From the IMG/VR virus record IMGVR_UViG_3300047497_000272, positions 1 through 50,028 of that record: a stretch of 50,028 bases of DNA; one strand, written 5' to 3'. The notes below the pieces were generated by a model, which saw nothing but the letters and a program-made list of their open reading frames with translations, was not told the origin of the DNA and searched no databases. Below, piece after piece: positions 41,605 to 49,929 of this stretch. Source of the DNA: a virus. The translations under genes and the position numbers were made by a program. Every line of letters begins with the position of its first letter. Within the stretch, counting starts at the first letter, position 1.

Positions 41605-41654
41605 TTGGTGGGGACGCAGAGATAAATCATAGTCGGCTCGCCCTTGTAACCGAA
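41605..41654. promoter_or_regulatory. Overlapping divergent promoters of nuclease and reverse transcriptase
   Basis: Plus strand: TTGGTG (41605-41610), 17 bases, CATAGT (41628-41633). Minus strand: TTCGGT (complement of 41649-41654), 17 bases, TATGAT (complement of 41626-41631). The two -10 boxes overlap, so polymerase could serve only one direction at a time. Both are moderate matches. Confidence 0.4.
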
Positions 41655-41675
41655 CCATTCCGTCGGGAAGACCTG

Positions 41676-43367
41676 ATGGCTGCACCACCCGTTCGTTCAC
41701 GGCAGTCCGCCGCCCAGAGCCTGAGGCGCCTGCTGAAGTCACACTACCTTGCGGACGAATTCCCAGGCGTCCTGACAACGACGGCCTTTGCCGATTACTG
41801 TGCGAACAACTTTGCTAAACTGCCGACGAACGATAACCTCCTAAGCCGCATAACGCAGTACGGCCCGTACTCCGCACCACGTCAGATGGAAGCCCGCCGG
41901 CCCTTGGCGTTGCCGCATCCCGCAAGTCAACTCGCCCTGAGCCGCATTATTGCGGAAAACCGGGCAGAGATCGTAAGCGTCATCAACCGATCAAAGCTAA
42001 CCCTGTACAACACGGCCCCCGATGCCTCGCAAGATCGGCTCTTCTCGGGCGTGGATTATAAGGCGAGAGATGTCCGCAAGGCACAGATACTAGCCAGGTA
42101 TCCAGTGATACTGATGACTGATATCGCCAACTTCTTCCACACGATCTATTCGCATTCGTTGCCCTGGGCCGTTTTGGGCAAGCCGCATGTGAAGGATATT
42201 TTGGAGGCATCTGGCAAGAAGGCCGAAAAGAAGGCCTTGGAGCAGCATTGGTCGAACCAGATCGACCGCGCTATACAGCGCGGAAATTCCCGAGAGACAT
42301 TTGGTATACCGGTCGGTCCCGATACCTCGCGCATGATCGCGGAGATCCTCCTCTCGGGGATCCACTCCAACCAGAGCCTTGAAAGCATTTTACAGGAGAG
42401 AGATGGATACCGGCTTGTCGACGACTTCTTCATCGGCTTTGACGACGAGTCTGAGGCGCGGCGTTGTCGGGACACTCTTCGGCAAGCACTCTGGGATTAT
42501 AACCTGCATTTTAACGAGACGAAGACGGGCATCAAGCGATCCAGTACATTCTTCGATGATAGCTGGAAGTATGAGATCGATAGCTTTGACGTCCCGAAAG
42601 GGCGCATCCAAAAGCAACGTGACGCGATCCAGCGGCTTATGGAGATCGCGCTCGGACACTGTGCCGCCCGAGATGAACCCACCCCGGCAAGCTTTTTCTG
42701 CCAGAGGCTGACGCGTATCGATATTCTACCGGCCAACTTTCCGTTTGTTCGCGACTGCATGCTTCGTGTCGCAAGGGACTTCACGGGGTGCCTAAAGTCG
42801 GTCGTGATTTTCGTGACGCAGTTTCGGACGTATCTCTCCGGTGCCGACGATAAGACCGTAATAAAGCGTTGGCTAAAGCAGATTTTTGCAACGCACACCC
42901 ACCGTGGCCACGACATGGAGATCGCGAACGCGCTCGCGATCTGCGGAGTCCTTGGCCTGAACGTGGATCGGAAGTTTGTCGCACCTGGGGACATCGTCGT
43001 TTCGCCCGTTGTTCTGGCGGTACTCGGTCTGCTGAGTGAGGATGGCCTGCTTGCTGAACCGTGGGACGACTGGAAGCCAAAGGACGCGGGGAGCATCACG
43101 AACATCGTTAACGGACGGTATTGGTTACCCTACTACGAGGCGGTGACGCGGAAATGGACGAAGGATTCCGATCTGGTCGAGGCGTTCGCCGCAGATGATT
43201 TCTTCATGGCGCTGGCAAAGGAGTCTGTCAGTTTCCTGGATATGTCCGACTTTGCCAGCCAATTTAAGCTAATTCCGCCTTTGAAACGGCTGCGTCCAAA
43301 ATCTGGTGCGCTGCAGCGCGGACCAGTGCGCAGTGTGAGGCGGAGCGTGACAGATGAATATTCGTAG
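41676..43367 (+). CDS. Reverse transcriptase, unknown-group/abortive-infection type
   Basis: A 563-residue protein. Palm motifs are VILMTDIANFFHTIY (Asp149), GIPVGPDTSRMIAEI (210-224), YRLVDDFFIGF (Asp249 and Asp250; Leu replaces the usual Tyr/Phe of YxDD), and LHFNETKTGI. The C-terminal 200 residues contain HTHRGHDMEIANALAICGVL and VLAVLGLL, like the helical-repeat domain after the polymerase in AbiK/Abi-P2 and defence reverse transcriptases (DRT). No maturase, HNH or DGR-type motif is present. Ribosome site GGGAAG. Antiphage function is inferred from family and neighbour; the DRT class is not assignable by eye. Confidence 0.8.
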   Translation: MAAPPVRSRQSAAQSLRRLLKSHYLADEFPGVLTTTAFADYCANNFAKLPTNDNLLSRITQYGPYSAPRQMEARRPLALPHPASQLALSRIIAENRAEIVSVINRSKLTLYNTAPDASQDRLFSGVDYKARDVRKAQILARYPVILMTDIANFFHTIYSHSLPWAVLGKPHVKDILEASGKKAEKKALEQHWSNQIDRAIQRGNSRETFGIPVGPDTSRMIAEILLSGIHSNQSLESILQERDGYRLVDDFFIGFDDESEARRCRDTLRQALWDYNLHFNETKTGIKRSSTFFDDSWKYEIDSFDVPKGRIQKQRDAIQRLMEIALGHCAARDEPTPASFFCQRLTRIDILPANFPFVRDCMLRVARDFTGCLKSVVIFVTQFRTYLSGADDKTVIKRWLKQIFATHTHRGHDMEIANALAICGVLGLNVDRKFVAPGDIVVSPVVLAVLGLLSEDGLLAEPWDDWKPKDAGSITNIVNGRYWLPYYEAVTRKWTKDSDLVEAFAADDFFMALAKESVSFLDMSDFASQFKLIPPLKRLRPKSGALQRGPVRSVRRSVTDEYS

Positions 43368-43387
43368 TTTGGAGCCCCGGCCAAACT
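43366..43387 (+). terminator. Hairpin at the reverse transcriptase stop
   Basis: AGTTTGG (43366-43372) and CCAAACT (43381-43387) form a 7-bp stem with an 8-base GC-rich loop starting on the stop codon. There is no T run, so it may protect the message rather than end transcription. Confidence 0.35.
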
Positions 43388-43460
43388 CCGACGCGAACCG
43401 AATGTCTAGTTCGGGCACTCTCGATCCAGAATCAGACCGTCGGTTGACCACCCAATCCAG

Positions 43461-43481
43461 AATTCAAACTGAGACGCTACC
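43461..43481 (-). repeat. Right terminal inverted repeat (21 bp)
   Basis: Begins AATTCAAA and ends CTGAGACGCTACC on the plus strand, the exact reverse complement of 40550-40570. Confidence 0.85.
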
Positions 43482-43677
43482 GAGAAGATCGATGCCGCGC
43501 GGTCGCCATGTAGTGCGTGCGTCGCCGTGGAGCGCGCGAGGATCCGCGCCAGGTCAACACCATGCGGCCGTTGTGGCGGCATGGCCACCCGTAGGGCGCA
43601 CGAAGGTCAACACAAAGTCGACTCCAAATGGTTGCTGGCAGGGTGCGAGCTGGCGTCTCGCCCACCGGAGCCAGTCA
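43482..43677. repeat. Right part of the roughly 65-bp tandem repeat array
   Basis: The first unit lacks its beginning and starts near CGATGCCGCGCGGTCGCC, exactly the piece missing at 40549. A second full unit starts near 43545 (GAGGATCCGCGCCAGGTC). A third, diverged one (about 43608-43670) contains TGGTTGCTGGCAGG, which also occurs in the 3' end of the adjacent virion gene. This suggests the array grew from, or recombined with, that gene end. Confidence 0.6.
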
Positions 43678-46248
43678 TTAACGTCCGAAGATGTGAAGGT
43701 GGTTGCTGGCAGGACTAAGGAAATATGTCTGGCCAGTGCGGCGACGCAAGGATTGCTCCGATCGTTTCAAGTAACCAGGATTCATGGTCTCCTGAAGACT
43801 GTGCAGAAACAGGTAATTGATAGCTGCCCTGCTGTAGAACATATTTACAAAGGGAAGATTATCCATAATCAGCTTGACAGCATCCGGCGACAAGTCGCTA
43901 CCCCTTCCCTCTTTGAGATCATTCCAGATTTTGATTACCTGCGACGTTCCTTGGCCTAGGACAGGTCCTAACAACGTGTCCCCGAGACTTCCACCAAACC
44001 GAGAAAACTCGCCGAATACGAAGTCTCCGAGGATCCCGAAGCCGCCGCCCTGCATCAGGGCCGCCGCCCATGTCGCCGGACTGTTCGGCGGCCGCGGGTT
44101 CTTGCCCTGCGAGAGGTCGCTCAAAAACATGCGCATATAGCCGAAGGCCGTGGCGGCGATGGCCAGTTGGATGATCCCGCTTACAGCTCCGGCCAAACCT
44201 TGTTCGCCATAGAACTCACGGCCGAGACTCTGCCGCACTGCGGCAAGCCCCCAGAGCTTGAATTGAGCGACGAACCGCAGTGCCTCACCCGCCGGCGTCC
44301 CGGGCAATGTGCCCCCACGCACAAGCGCCCGGTCCGCGACGCCTGGTGTGATGATTGCTCTATCTGCCACATCCTGCAGATAGGCGTGCAGCTTGAGGCC
44401 GAGTTTGTCGCGGAAATCAGCGATTTCCCCGTCCGTGGGTGTCCGGTCCGGTAAAGCGTTCTGCAGAATTCTCTGTGTCGCGTCCCGGACGCTGGCGCGC
44501 GCGTCCTGCCAGGCCTGTGTAATGGCGCCGGTGTCCGCCCGGTTGGCGGCATCCGGCGTCAAATGAACGCGGCCGTTGACCTGGATGTGGTCCGGAGCCG
44601 TGCGTACCGCATCCCACTCCCTCGTGGTGATGTCGTATTGCCTGAAAGCACGCTGGGTCTCCGGCGGTAGCTTATCGAATTCCCGATCGACCAGCGTGCC
44701 CAGAAGGCGCGCCATCACGCGTTGGGCGCCTGATTTCTGGGCATCGATCATCCAGTTGAGGCCAGTGCCGGTTATGAAACGGTTCATCAGCTTAGACATC
44801 GTGCCAGGCCACGTGTCGTTCGGTGTGAACCGATTGAGGATCCACCCGTGCATCCCTTCCAAGCCCGCACTCAGTAGGTCGTTGAGCTCTGCCGCCTCGC
44901 CGGGCATCAACCTATTGAAGACGCTGGTAAAGAAATCCGCGTAACGCTCAAAAAATCCCACACCCTGATAGCGCAATTCCCCGGCTTTGGTGGCGCCGGA
45001 GCCGAGATGCGTCAGTAGAACGCCTCCCAGTTTTGCCATGCTCTCTTCGTTTCGCAAGCTGGCGCTGATTTCGGCACCCAGCTTGCTCACGGAGCGGTTT
45101 GCCGTGCCGTCCAACTCATCAAAAAGCGAGTTTAATACAGGGATACGTCGTTTCAGATCGTCCACGGCATTTGAGGGAAAGTTTGCGTATTTCCTTCGGA
45201 GATAGTCGATGTCGGCATTCAGCTCCGCCCGTGGATTGGTGCCCCAACGCGCCATCAACGCTTCCTGCCGCGCGGCGCGATCGAAGCTGCCGAGCATCTG
45301 TTGCAGCAACGTGCCGGTACCGAACCGTCTCTGATATGCCAGCCAGGACTCGGCGTCCTTGAAATGCAGCACCCGGCTCTCGGAAAGCTTGCCCGCGAGG
45401 TTCGCTGGTCCAGTGAAAGCGGGATCCTTGAAGGAGCCACTATCGCTGTCCGAAAGGTGGTCACCGGTTACCAACCCCCGGAATGCCCCGGCCAGGAAAG
45501 TGTTTCGATCAGGTCTGCCATCGAAGGTGTGTTCGTCCAGAAGAGGTGCGATGAACGCGCGCCACCCTTCAAGGCCAGCGCGTCGTATCAGGTCCGGATC
45601 ATGCGTTGTCCGCGTGATGTAGCCAGCATATTGGCCGATCCACGCACCCTCGCGGTTCAACCTGACCCGAGCGGCCTCCTGTGTCTCGTGGAAAATTTGC
45701 GCGATCTTCCGCGCCTCGGCGCTGCGAGTGACGCCAGGATTGGCGCGCGGATCGCCGGCGGCTTTCAGTGAAAGTTCGTAAAGCTCTCGCGCCCAGTCAT
45801 CGTCCAGGGTTCCTTTCCGGACGGTGTTGTCGAGACCTGCCTTTTTCAGGCGCGTGAGGACGTCATAATAGGATGTCCTGCGGGCATTCGCTTGGGCTTC
45901 CGCCGAATATCGACCGCCATCTACAGGCGTATTGATCGCGACGATCTGGTTGCGCATCGCCTGATACAAATCACCGTTGAGCGCCTTCGCCGTGTCCTCA
46001 AGTCGCCGGCGCCTGGCAATTCGCTTCTGAAGGTTTAGCAGCGCATTTCGCTTCTCTATCAACCTTATAGTTGTATTCGTGTCTTTGGCCTCTTTGGCGG
46101 CCGCGAGGATGGCGTCTCGCTCCGTTAATCCTCGTTCCAGACGCAATCTGTTCGATCGCTCTTCAATATCTTCAAGGAGACGCTTCGCTTCTGACAAACT
46201 CATCTTGCCAGCGGTAGCAATCAACTCGACGCAATTTTCAAGCGGCAT
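43678..46248 (-). CDS. Large internal virion protein of unit 2
   Basis: An 856-residue homologue of the 32820-35396 protein, similar from the start (KRLLEDIEERSNRLRLERGL) to the end (RRTGQTYFLSPASNHLHIFG). It has the same hydrophobic C-terminal helices (GGGFGILGDFVFGEFSRFGG). The frame is intact although the other virion genes of this unit are missing. It starts by TAATG coupling to the 92-residue gene. Confidence 0.75.
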   Translation of the reverse strand: MPLENCVELIATAGKMSLSEAKRLLEDIEERSNRLRLERGLTERDAILAAAKEAKDTNTTIRLIEKRNALLNLQKRIARRRRLEDTAKALNGDLYQAMRNQIVAINTPVDGGRYSAEAQANARRTSYYDVLTRLKKAGLDNTVRKGTLDDDWARELYELSLKAAGDPRANPGVTRSAEARKIAQIFHETQEAARVRLNREGAWIGQYAGYITRTTHDPDLIRRAGLEGWRAFIAPLLDEHTFDGRPDRNTFLAGAFRGLVTGDHLSDSDSGSFKDPAFTGPANLAGKLSESRVLHFKDAESWLAYQRRFGTGTLLQQMLGSFDRAARQEALMARWGTNPRAELNADIDYLRRKYANFPSNAVDDLKRRIPVLNSLFDELDGTANRSVSKLGAEISASLRNEESMAKLGGVLLTHLGSGATKAGELRYQGVGFFERYADFFTSVFNRLMPGEAAELNDLLSAGLEGMHGWILNRFTPNDTWPGTMSKLMNRFITGTGLNWMIDAQKSGAQRVMARLLGTLVDREFDKLPPETQRAFRQYDITTREWDAVRTAPDHIQVNGRVHLTPDAANRADTGAITQAWQDARASVRDATQRILQNALPDRTPTDGEIADFRDKLGLKLHAYLQDVADRAIITPGVADRALVRGGTLPGTPAGEALRFVAQFKLWGLAAVRQSLGREFYGEQGLAGAVSGIIQLAIAATAFGYMRMFLSDLSQGKNPRPPNSPATWAAALMQGGGFGILGDFVFGEFSRFGGSLGDTLLGPVLGQGTSQVIKIWNDLKEGRGSDLSPDAVKLIMDNLPFVNMFYSRAAINYLFLHSLQETMNPGYLKRSEQSLRRRTGQTYFLSPASNHLHIFGR

Positions 46249-46526
46249 TAGGATTTCCTTTCGATCAAGGCAGCTTCGGCCTCTTTCAGCGCAGCAGCGA
46301 GTTCTCGGGCCTTTTTGGATGTTTTGGAATTTTCAGTCAGTATCATCGGTAGCTCGGGTCGACCTTCGAGTTCGGCCATCAACTGTTCGGTTTGCATATT
46401 GATCTTGGCGATTTCGGCCTGGAGGGGGGAGATGGTCGAAGGCGCTGTCTCCGCTTCGTTTCCGACCTTCTCATGCGCCCTCGTCTTTCTGTTGGAAATA
46501 TGGTTGGCAACCTTCTTTTTTGGCAT
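46248..46526 (-). CDS. Small coiled-coil protein
   Basis: A 92-residue basic/acidic protein; residues 30-90 are a coiled coil (LQAEIAKINMQTEQLMAELE, KARELAAALKEAEAALIERK). Its TAA overlaps the next ATG. It has no counterpart in the matching place of unit 1. GC content is about 50%, lower than the helicase upstream. Function is unknown. Confidence 0.55.
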   Translation of the reverse strand: MPKKKVANHISNRKTRAHEKVGNEAETAPSTISPLQAEIAKINMQTEQLMAELEGRPELPMILTENSKTSKKARELAAALKEAEAALIERKS

Positions 46527-46574
46527 CGAGCTTCCCCATCATATTGTCTAGATTTATCCGATTAAGAAAAGCCA

Positions 46575-48497
46575 TCAGGGCGGCTCATCGACTTCTGGCA
46601 CCACCACCATCAGGCGGGGACGCCCGTGCCCTGGAATGCGCCTGGCTTTGAACGTCCAACGGGTCTCGCCATTCTCTTGTGCGCCCTTGATCATGCCTGC
46701 CTTGCCCAGTCGCGTCCGTGCTTCCCGGCCGTCCATGCCAAGCGGGTTGGCAACCTCGGTGTCGAATACCTCGGGGATCAGGCCATGCACCCAGAAGCGT
46801 TCACCCGCCTTGTTCTTTTCCTGCCAGCGCCAGCCTGCGCGGTTAATGGTCTTGGCGCCTTCCGGCAACGGGGGTTCGCTTTGTGCACCGTCGGTGCCTT
46901 CGCCCGGCTCCCGCACTACCTCAAATCGTGCAGAACCGTGCAGCGCCATGAATTTGCGGAAAGATGACGCCAAGTTTTGATCTTCGCGGCTTCCCGTGCC
47001 GCCCCGGTCCGCAAGCCAGTCGCGGAACAGGATGCCCACTGCATTGGCTGTGTCGTCGCGCTGCCAGCCTGTGATACCTGCCGCCGTCGCAAGCTCTCCC
47101 GCAACCGCCACCAGCGCCAAACGCCTCCCGGCCCGTTGCACTTGCCCATCAACATTCTTCGGTATGTGTTCGCCGCACCACCGCGTGATACCAGGCAGGA
47201 TCACCTGAGCGGCAAAGTCTGGCTCCCGGATCAGGCGTCCCGCGATGTAGTCCAAGAACGCGGGCGCCGCCGTGCCATGTTGCGAGATGACACTCCGCCT
47301 GAGACCTTGAGCAAAGGCGCTACCATCTGCGGCGCCGTGCAGCTCGTCAAAGCAGCCGAACCCACCCGGCACGATGGCGGGGATATCGAGCATGCGGATT
47401 TCCTGCCCCGCCTTCATCCGCTTGCCAGCATGCTCCGCCATGCGTGCCGCGCTTTCCTCGCTGCTGCTGAGAACAAGTGTCAGCCATGTCGTGCCGCGCC
47501 GATTACCACCGCCAGCACGTGCGCGGTCTTTTCCGGTGCCGTGCGCAAGCATATAGAGGGTCTCTGGGACCTCGCGCGGGTCCGCTTGGCCCATTTCATC
47601 CATGGGCAACAGGGCGTGGTTATGGGCAGCGGCGGTCGTTTCCAAGGCGTTCGAAGTTGTCCGCCACTGCCGAACAAACGAGTCCGGTCCCGTCTTGCTC
47701 GGCGCTCCCCAGACAGATGCGGCAACATCGATGATTGTCGTCTTGCCCTTACTGCTCTCGCCGCGAAGGTTGAAGCCGCCGCCTTCATCCCCTACCAACA
47801 TCAGCAATGGCGCCGCGAAAGCACACGCCACGCCGAAAATCAGGCGGTTATTGCCGACACAAGCGGCTGCCACCTCTTCACGCCAGCTCTCCAGTGTTCC
47901 GCGCCCAGTGTAGATCGTCGGCAGAGGATCCAGGTCGAGCCGCACCACCTCTCCCGGCACCGAGCCAATAGCACGGTCCGGCAAGATGAAAGCGGCACCA
48001 CCGCCAGAGGGTCTATACCAGCCCGTGCGCGGCACGGTGCGCACACGGGCTGGGGTGTGGACTGATGCTAGGAATTGCACCAGCGCTAGCCGGGCGCCCT
48101 GTGATGCGCTCACGTCCAGTCCGCATGCAGCTAGCCTTGCCCGCACTTCCACAGCCTCTCCAGCCAGCAAGCGGCGTGGCATGTTCCATTCGTGCCGCTT
48201 CCCGTCTCTATCATTCCAAGTCAGCAACAGGCCCCATTCTGCACCGTCTTCTGGCCTGCTTTCGGCGACGATCTCCATCGGTCCGCACACCCGAAACGGT
48301 GCTTTGCCTTCTCCCGGATCACGCCATAACCCGTTGGGTCGCATCTCAAAGCCGTGCGGTATGGCATAAGTCGTGCTATCCACGACGGGTGCCCCTGCAA
48401 CCGCGTCACTGACTGCATCTTTGCCATTTGCGGAGCGTTTCTTTTTCGTTTCAGTTGTAGCGATAGCGCCGTTTGCAGCGTTCTGATGTGCAGCCAT
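46575..48497 (-). CDS. DUF927-type phage helicase
   Basis: A 640-residue replication ATPase of unit 2. Walker A is GESSKGKTT (246-254) and Walker B ALLPMDEMGQ (295-304); RTGWYRPSGG and FNLRGESSKGKTT are family landmarks. The C-terminal part ends in a winged-helix-like block (ARTRLGKAGMIKGAQENGE). It starts one base after the primase stop (TGAcATG). It is unrelated in sequence to the unit 1 helicase apart from the ATPase motifs, so the two phages use different replication modules. Confidence 0.8.
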   Translation of the reverse strand: MAAHQNAANGAIATTETKKKRSANGKDAVSDAVAGAPVVDSTTYAIPHGFEMRPNGLWRDPGEGKAPFRVCGPMEIVAESRPEDGAEWGLLLTWNDRDGKRHEWNMPRRLLAGEAVEVRARLAACGLDVSASQGARLALVQFLASVHTPARVRTVPRTGWYRPSGGGAAFILPDRAIGSVPGEVVRLDLDPLPTIYTGRGTLESWREEVAAACVGNNRLIFGVACAFAAPLLMLVGDEGGGFNLRGESSKGKTTIIDVAASVWGAPSKTGPDSFVRQWRTTSNALETTAAAHNHALLPMDEMGQADPREVPETLYMLAHGTGKDRARAGGGNRRGTTWLTLVLSSSEESAARMAEHAGKRMKAGQEIRMLDIPAIVPGGFGCFDELHGAADGSAFAQGLRRSVISQHGTAAPAFLDYIAGRLIREPDFAAQVILPGITRWCGEHIPKNVDGQVQRAGRRLALVAVAGELATAAGITGWQRDDTANAVGILFRDWLADRGGTGSREDQNLASSFRKFMALHGSARFEVVREPGEGTDGAQSEPPLPEGAKTINRAGWRWQEKNKAGERFWVHGLIPEVFDTEVANPLGMDGREARTRLGKAGMIKGAQENGETRWTFKARRIPGHGRPRLMVVVPEVDEPP

Positions 48498-48498
48498 G

Positions 48499-49536
48499 TC
48501 AAGCGTTCGCCCGGAGGGTATCATTGAAGTCTTTCCCGGCAGGTGGGCGGGCAAGCCGCACAATCCGGCCGGGTCCGGAAAAATGGGCAATAGCCGCAAG
48601 CAATCCTCGTTTGGCCGCTTGATTGCCGGGACGATCATTGTCAGCGCAGAGGATGACCGTTCGCACTGAGTCAGGCAGCACGATCCGTGCCATGTTCGAC
48701 AACGCCACTGCCGCCAGCACTCTGAGGTGAGGACAGGCCACCGCCACGGACAACGCCGTTTCGATGCCTTCTGCAATGGCAACTGTCTCGCCATCCGGCG
48801 CAGCTCGCAACGGTTTCCCGGAGGCCCCGCGCTGCAACGGGATGAAGCCTCCGGCATAACTGCCGAACGTCTTCTTCACCTCCCGTAACGGTGCCTTGGC
48901 CCACACTCCTGCCGGGGTCCGAGCAAGCCAAGTCCTATGGGTGGCGATATGCTCGCCCTGTCCATCCGTGATGGCCCCCAGCATCGCCGGCAGCGAGGCG
49001 CGCACCTCCTGGCACCAGATATCGGGGCGGAAGCGTAGGGCCCTCGGTGTCCGGCCAAGCTCGGACAGGTCGATGCCGCGGGCTGCCAGATATGCCGCCG
49101 CCGGGGTGCCTGCTAACCCCTCTGACGCAGCCAGGAACATTGCCAGTGCCCTCTGCCGCCGTTTGGCTTCATCGACACGGGCGGCCTCTCGGCTTGCTTG
49201 TGGCGGCGGCCCGCGACGCTTTTCCGGAAGATCGACGGCGGTGTCAGTCAAGCCCAACCAGGCCCGCGCCCAATCGATAGCGAGCCTTATATCGCCAGCG
49301 AACAGAACGGCGGCCACAAGATCGAGAGCGTCACCCGCTTCGCCAGATGCGAAGTCGGACCAAAGGCCGGCCCGCACGCCGAAGATGCGGACAGAGAGAG
49401 ATTGCCCAGCCTCTCCCGCAAGACTGCCACACCGCCACTCTACGCCGTTGCGGCGGCCGTTTGGCAGCAACTCAGCCGCCAAGGCAGGTGCCTGCTGAGC
49501 GAGCATGGCGGATAGTGCTTTGGCGTCATGCTGCAT
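48499..49536 (-). CDS. Toprim-domain DNA primase of unit 2
   Basis: A 345-residue primase. The N-terminal half (GVEWRCGSLAGEAGQSLSVR, LWSDFASGEAGDALDLVAA) is homologous to the unit 1 primase. The Toprim domain is intact: catalytic Glu in VAIAEGIETALS (about 252-263) and DxD as ILCADND (about 295-301). It pairs with the DUF927 helicase directly downstream. Confidence 0.82.
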   Translation of the reverse strand: MQHDAKALSAMLAQQAPALAAELLPNGRRNGVEWRCGSLAGEAGQSLSVRIFGVRAGLWSDFASGEAGDALDLVAAVLFAGDIRLAIDWARAWLGLTDTAVDLPEKRRGPPPQASREAARVDEAKRRQRALAMFLAASEGLAGTPAAAYLAARGIDLSELGRTPRALRFRPDIWCQEVRASLPAMLGAITDGQGEHIATHRTWLARTPAGVWAKAPLREVKKTFGSYAGGFIPLQRGASGKPLRAAPDGETVAIAEGIETALSVAVACPHLRVLAAVALSNMARIVLPDSVRTVILCADNDRPGNQAAKRGLLAAIAHFSGPGRIVRLARPPAGKDFNDTLRANA

Positions 49537-49929
49537 CGTTGTAGCCGGAACGATGCACTACCAACGGTGGTTGTGGCTTACTGCCGGAGCGAGGATCTAT
49601 CAGTCGGAGCTGCGGGTTGCCTCCAGGCGCAATCAGGAAGCAGGCGGAATGCCGACCTGCCACCCGCGCGGTATGCGCAAAGTGCTGCCAGTTTGCACGG
49701 AGACGCCTATCCGTTATGAGCGGTCTGGGCCCTTTGCCAGCCCAAATGCCGTCGACAGTGAGCCTGAGGACGAATAACAGGCTGTTAGCGCTCTCGATAA
49801 CACTGCGCATCGCCTGGCGCTCATTCCGAAATCGGATGCATGATCCGCGCTCGATATTTTCCAGTCGAGTGCGACAGAAATCTAACTCGTTGCTTATTCC
49901 CCGTATCCATCCGGTGAATGACGCGCGAG
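49526..49929 (-). other. Stretch between primase and IS66, with a possible truncated gene
   Basis: A minus-strand frame crosses this stretch and overlaps the primase start by 11 bases, coding for helical sequence such as FRNERQAMRSVIESANSLLF. It runs without stop into the transposase end, so it could be a phage gene cut by the insertion sequence, or chance. No terminal repeat of the insertion sequence is recognisable here. Confidence 0.35.

Larger units (their letters stand above)
40550..43481. mobile_element. Inverted-repeat-bounded element carrying two defence-type genes
   Basis: A 2932-bp segment with perfect 21-bp inverted repeats at its ends. The flanking DNA joins into one normal unit of the tandem repeat array, so this segment was inserted there. 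It holds only the EVE-like/HNH gene and the reverse transcriptase gene, divergent, with 112 and 94 bases of margin. No transposase is inside, so movement would need one supplied elsewhere. A target duplication is not clear: the flanks AGGT and AGAT could be a short diverged one. Confidence 0.6.

Noticed and set aside
40550-43481. Diversity-generating retroelement
   Set aside because: The reverse transcriptase lacks DGR motifs, is too long, and no template/variable repeat pair with adenine-specific differences is seen. The flanking repeats differ at all base types.
40550-43481. Retron or group II intron
   Set aside because: No maturase or HNH extension on the reverse transcriptase, no domain V-like hairpin, and no msr/msd-like inverted repeat next to it.
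40346-43677. CRISPR array
   Set aside because: Units are about 65 bp, directly adjacent, diverged, and without constant repeats separated by unique spacers; no cas genes.
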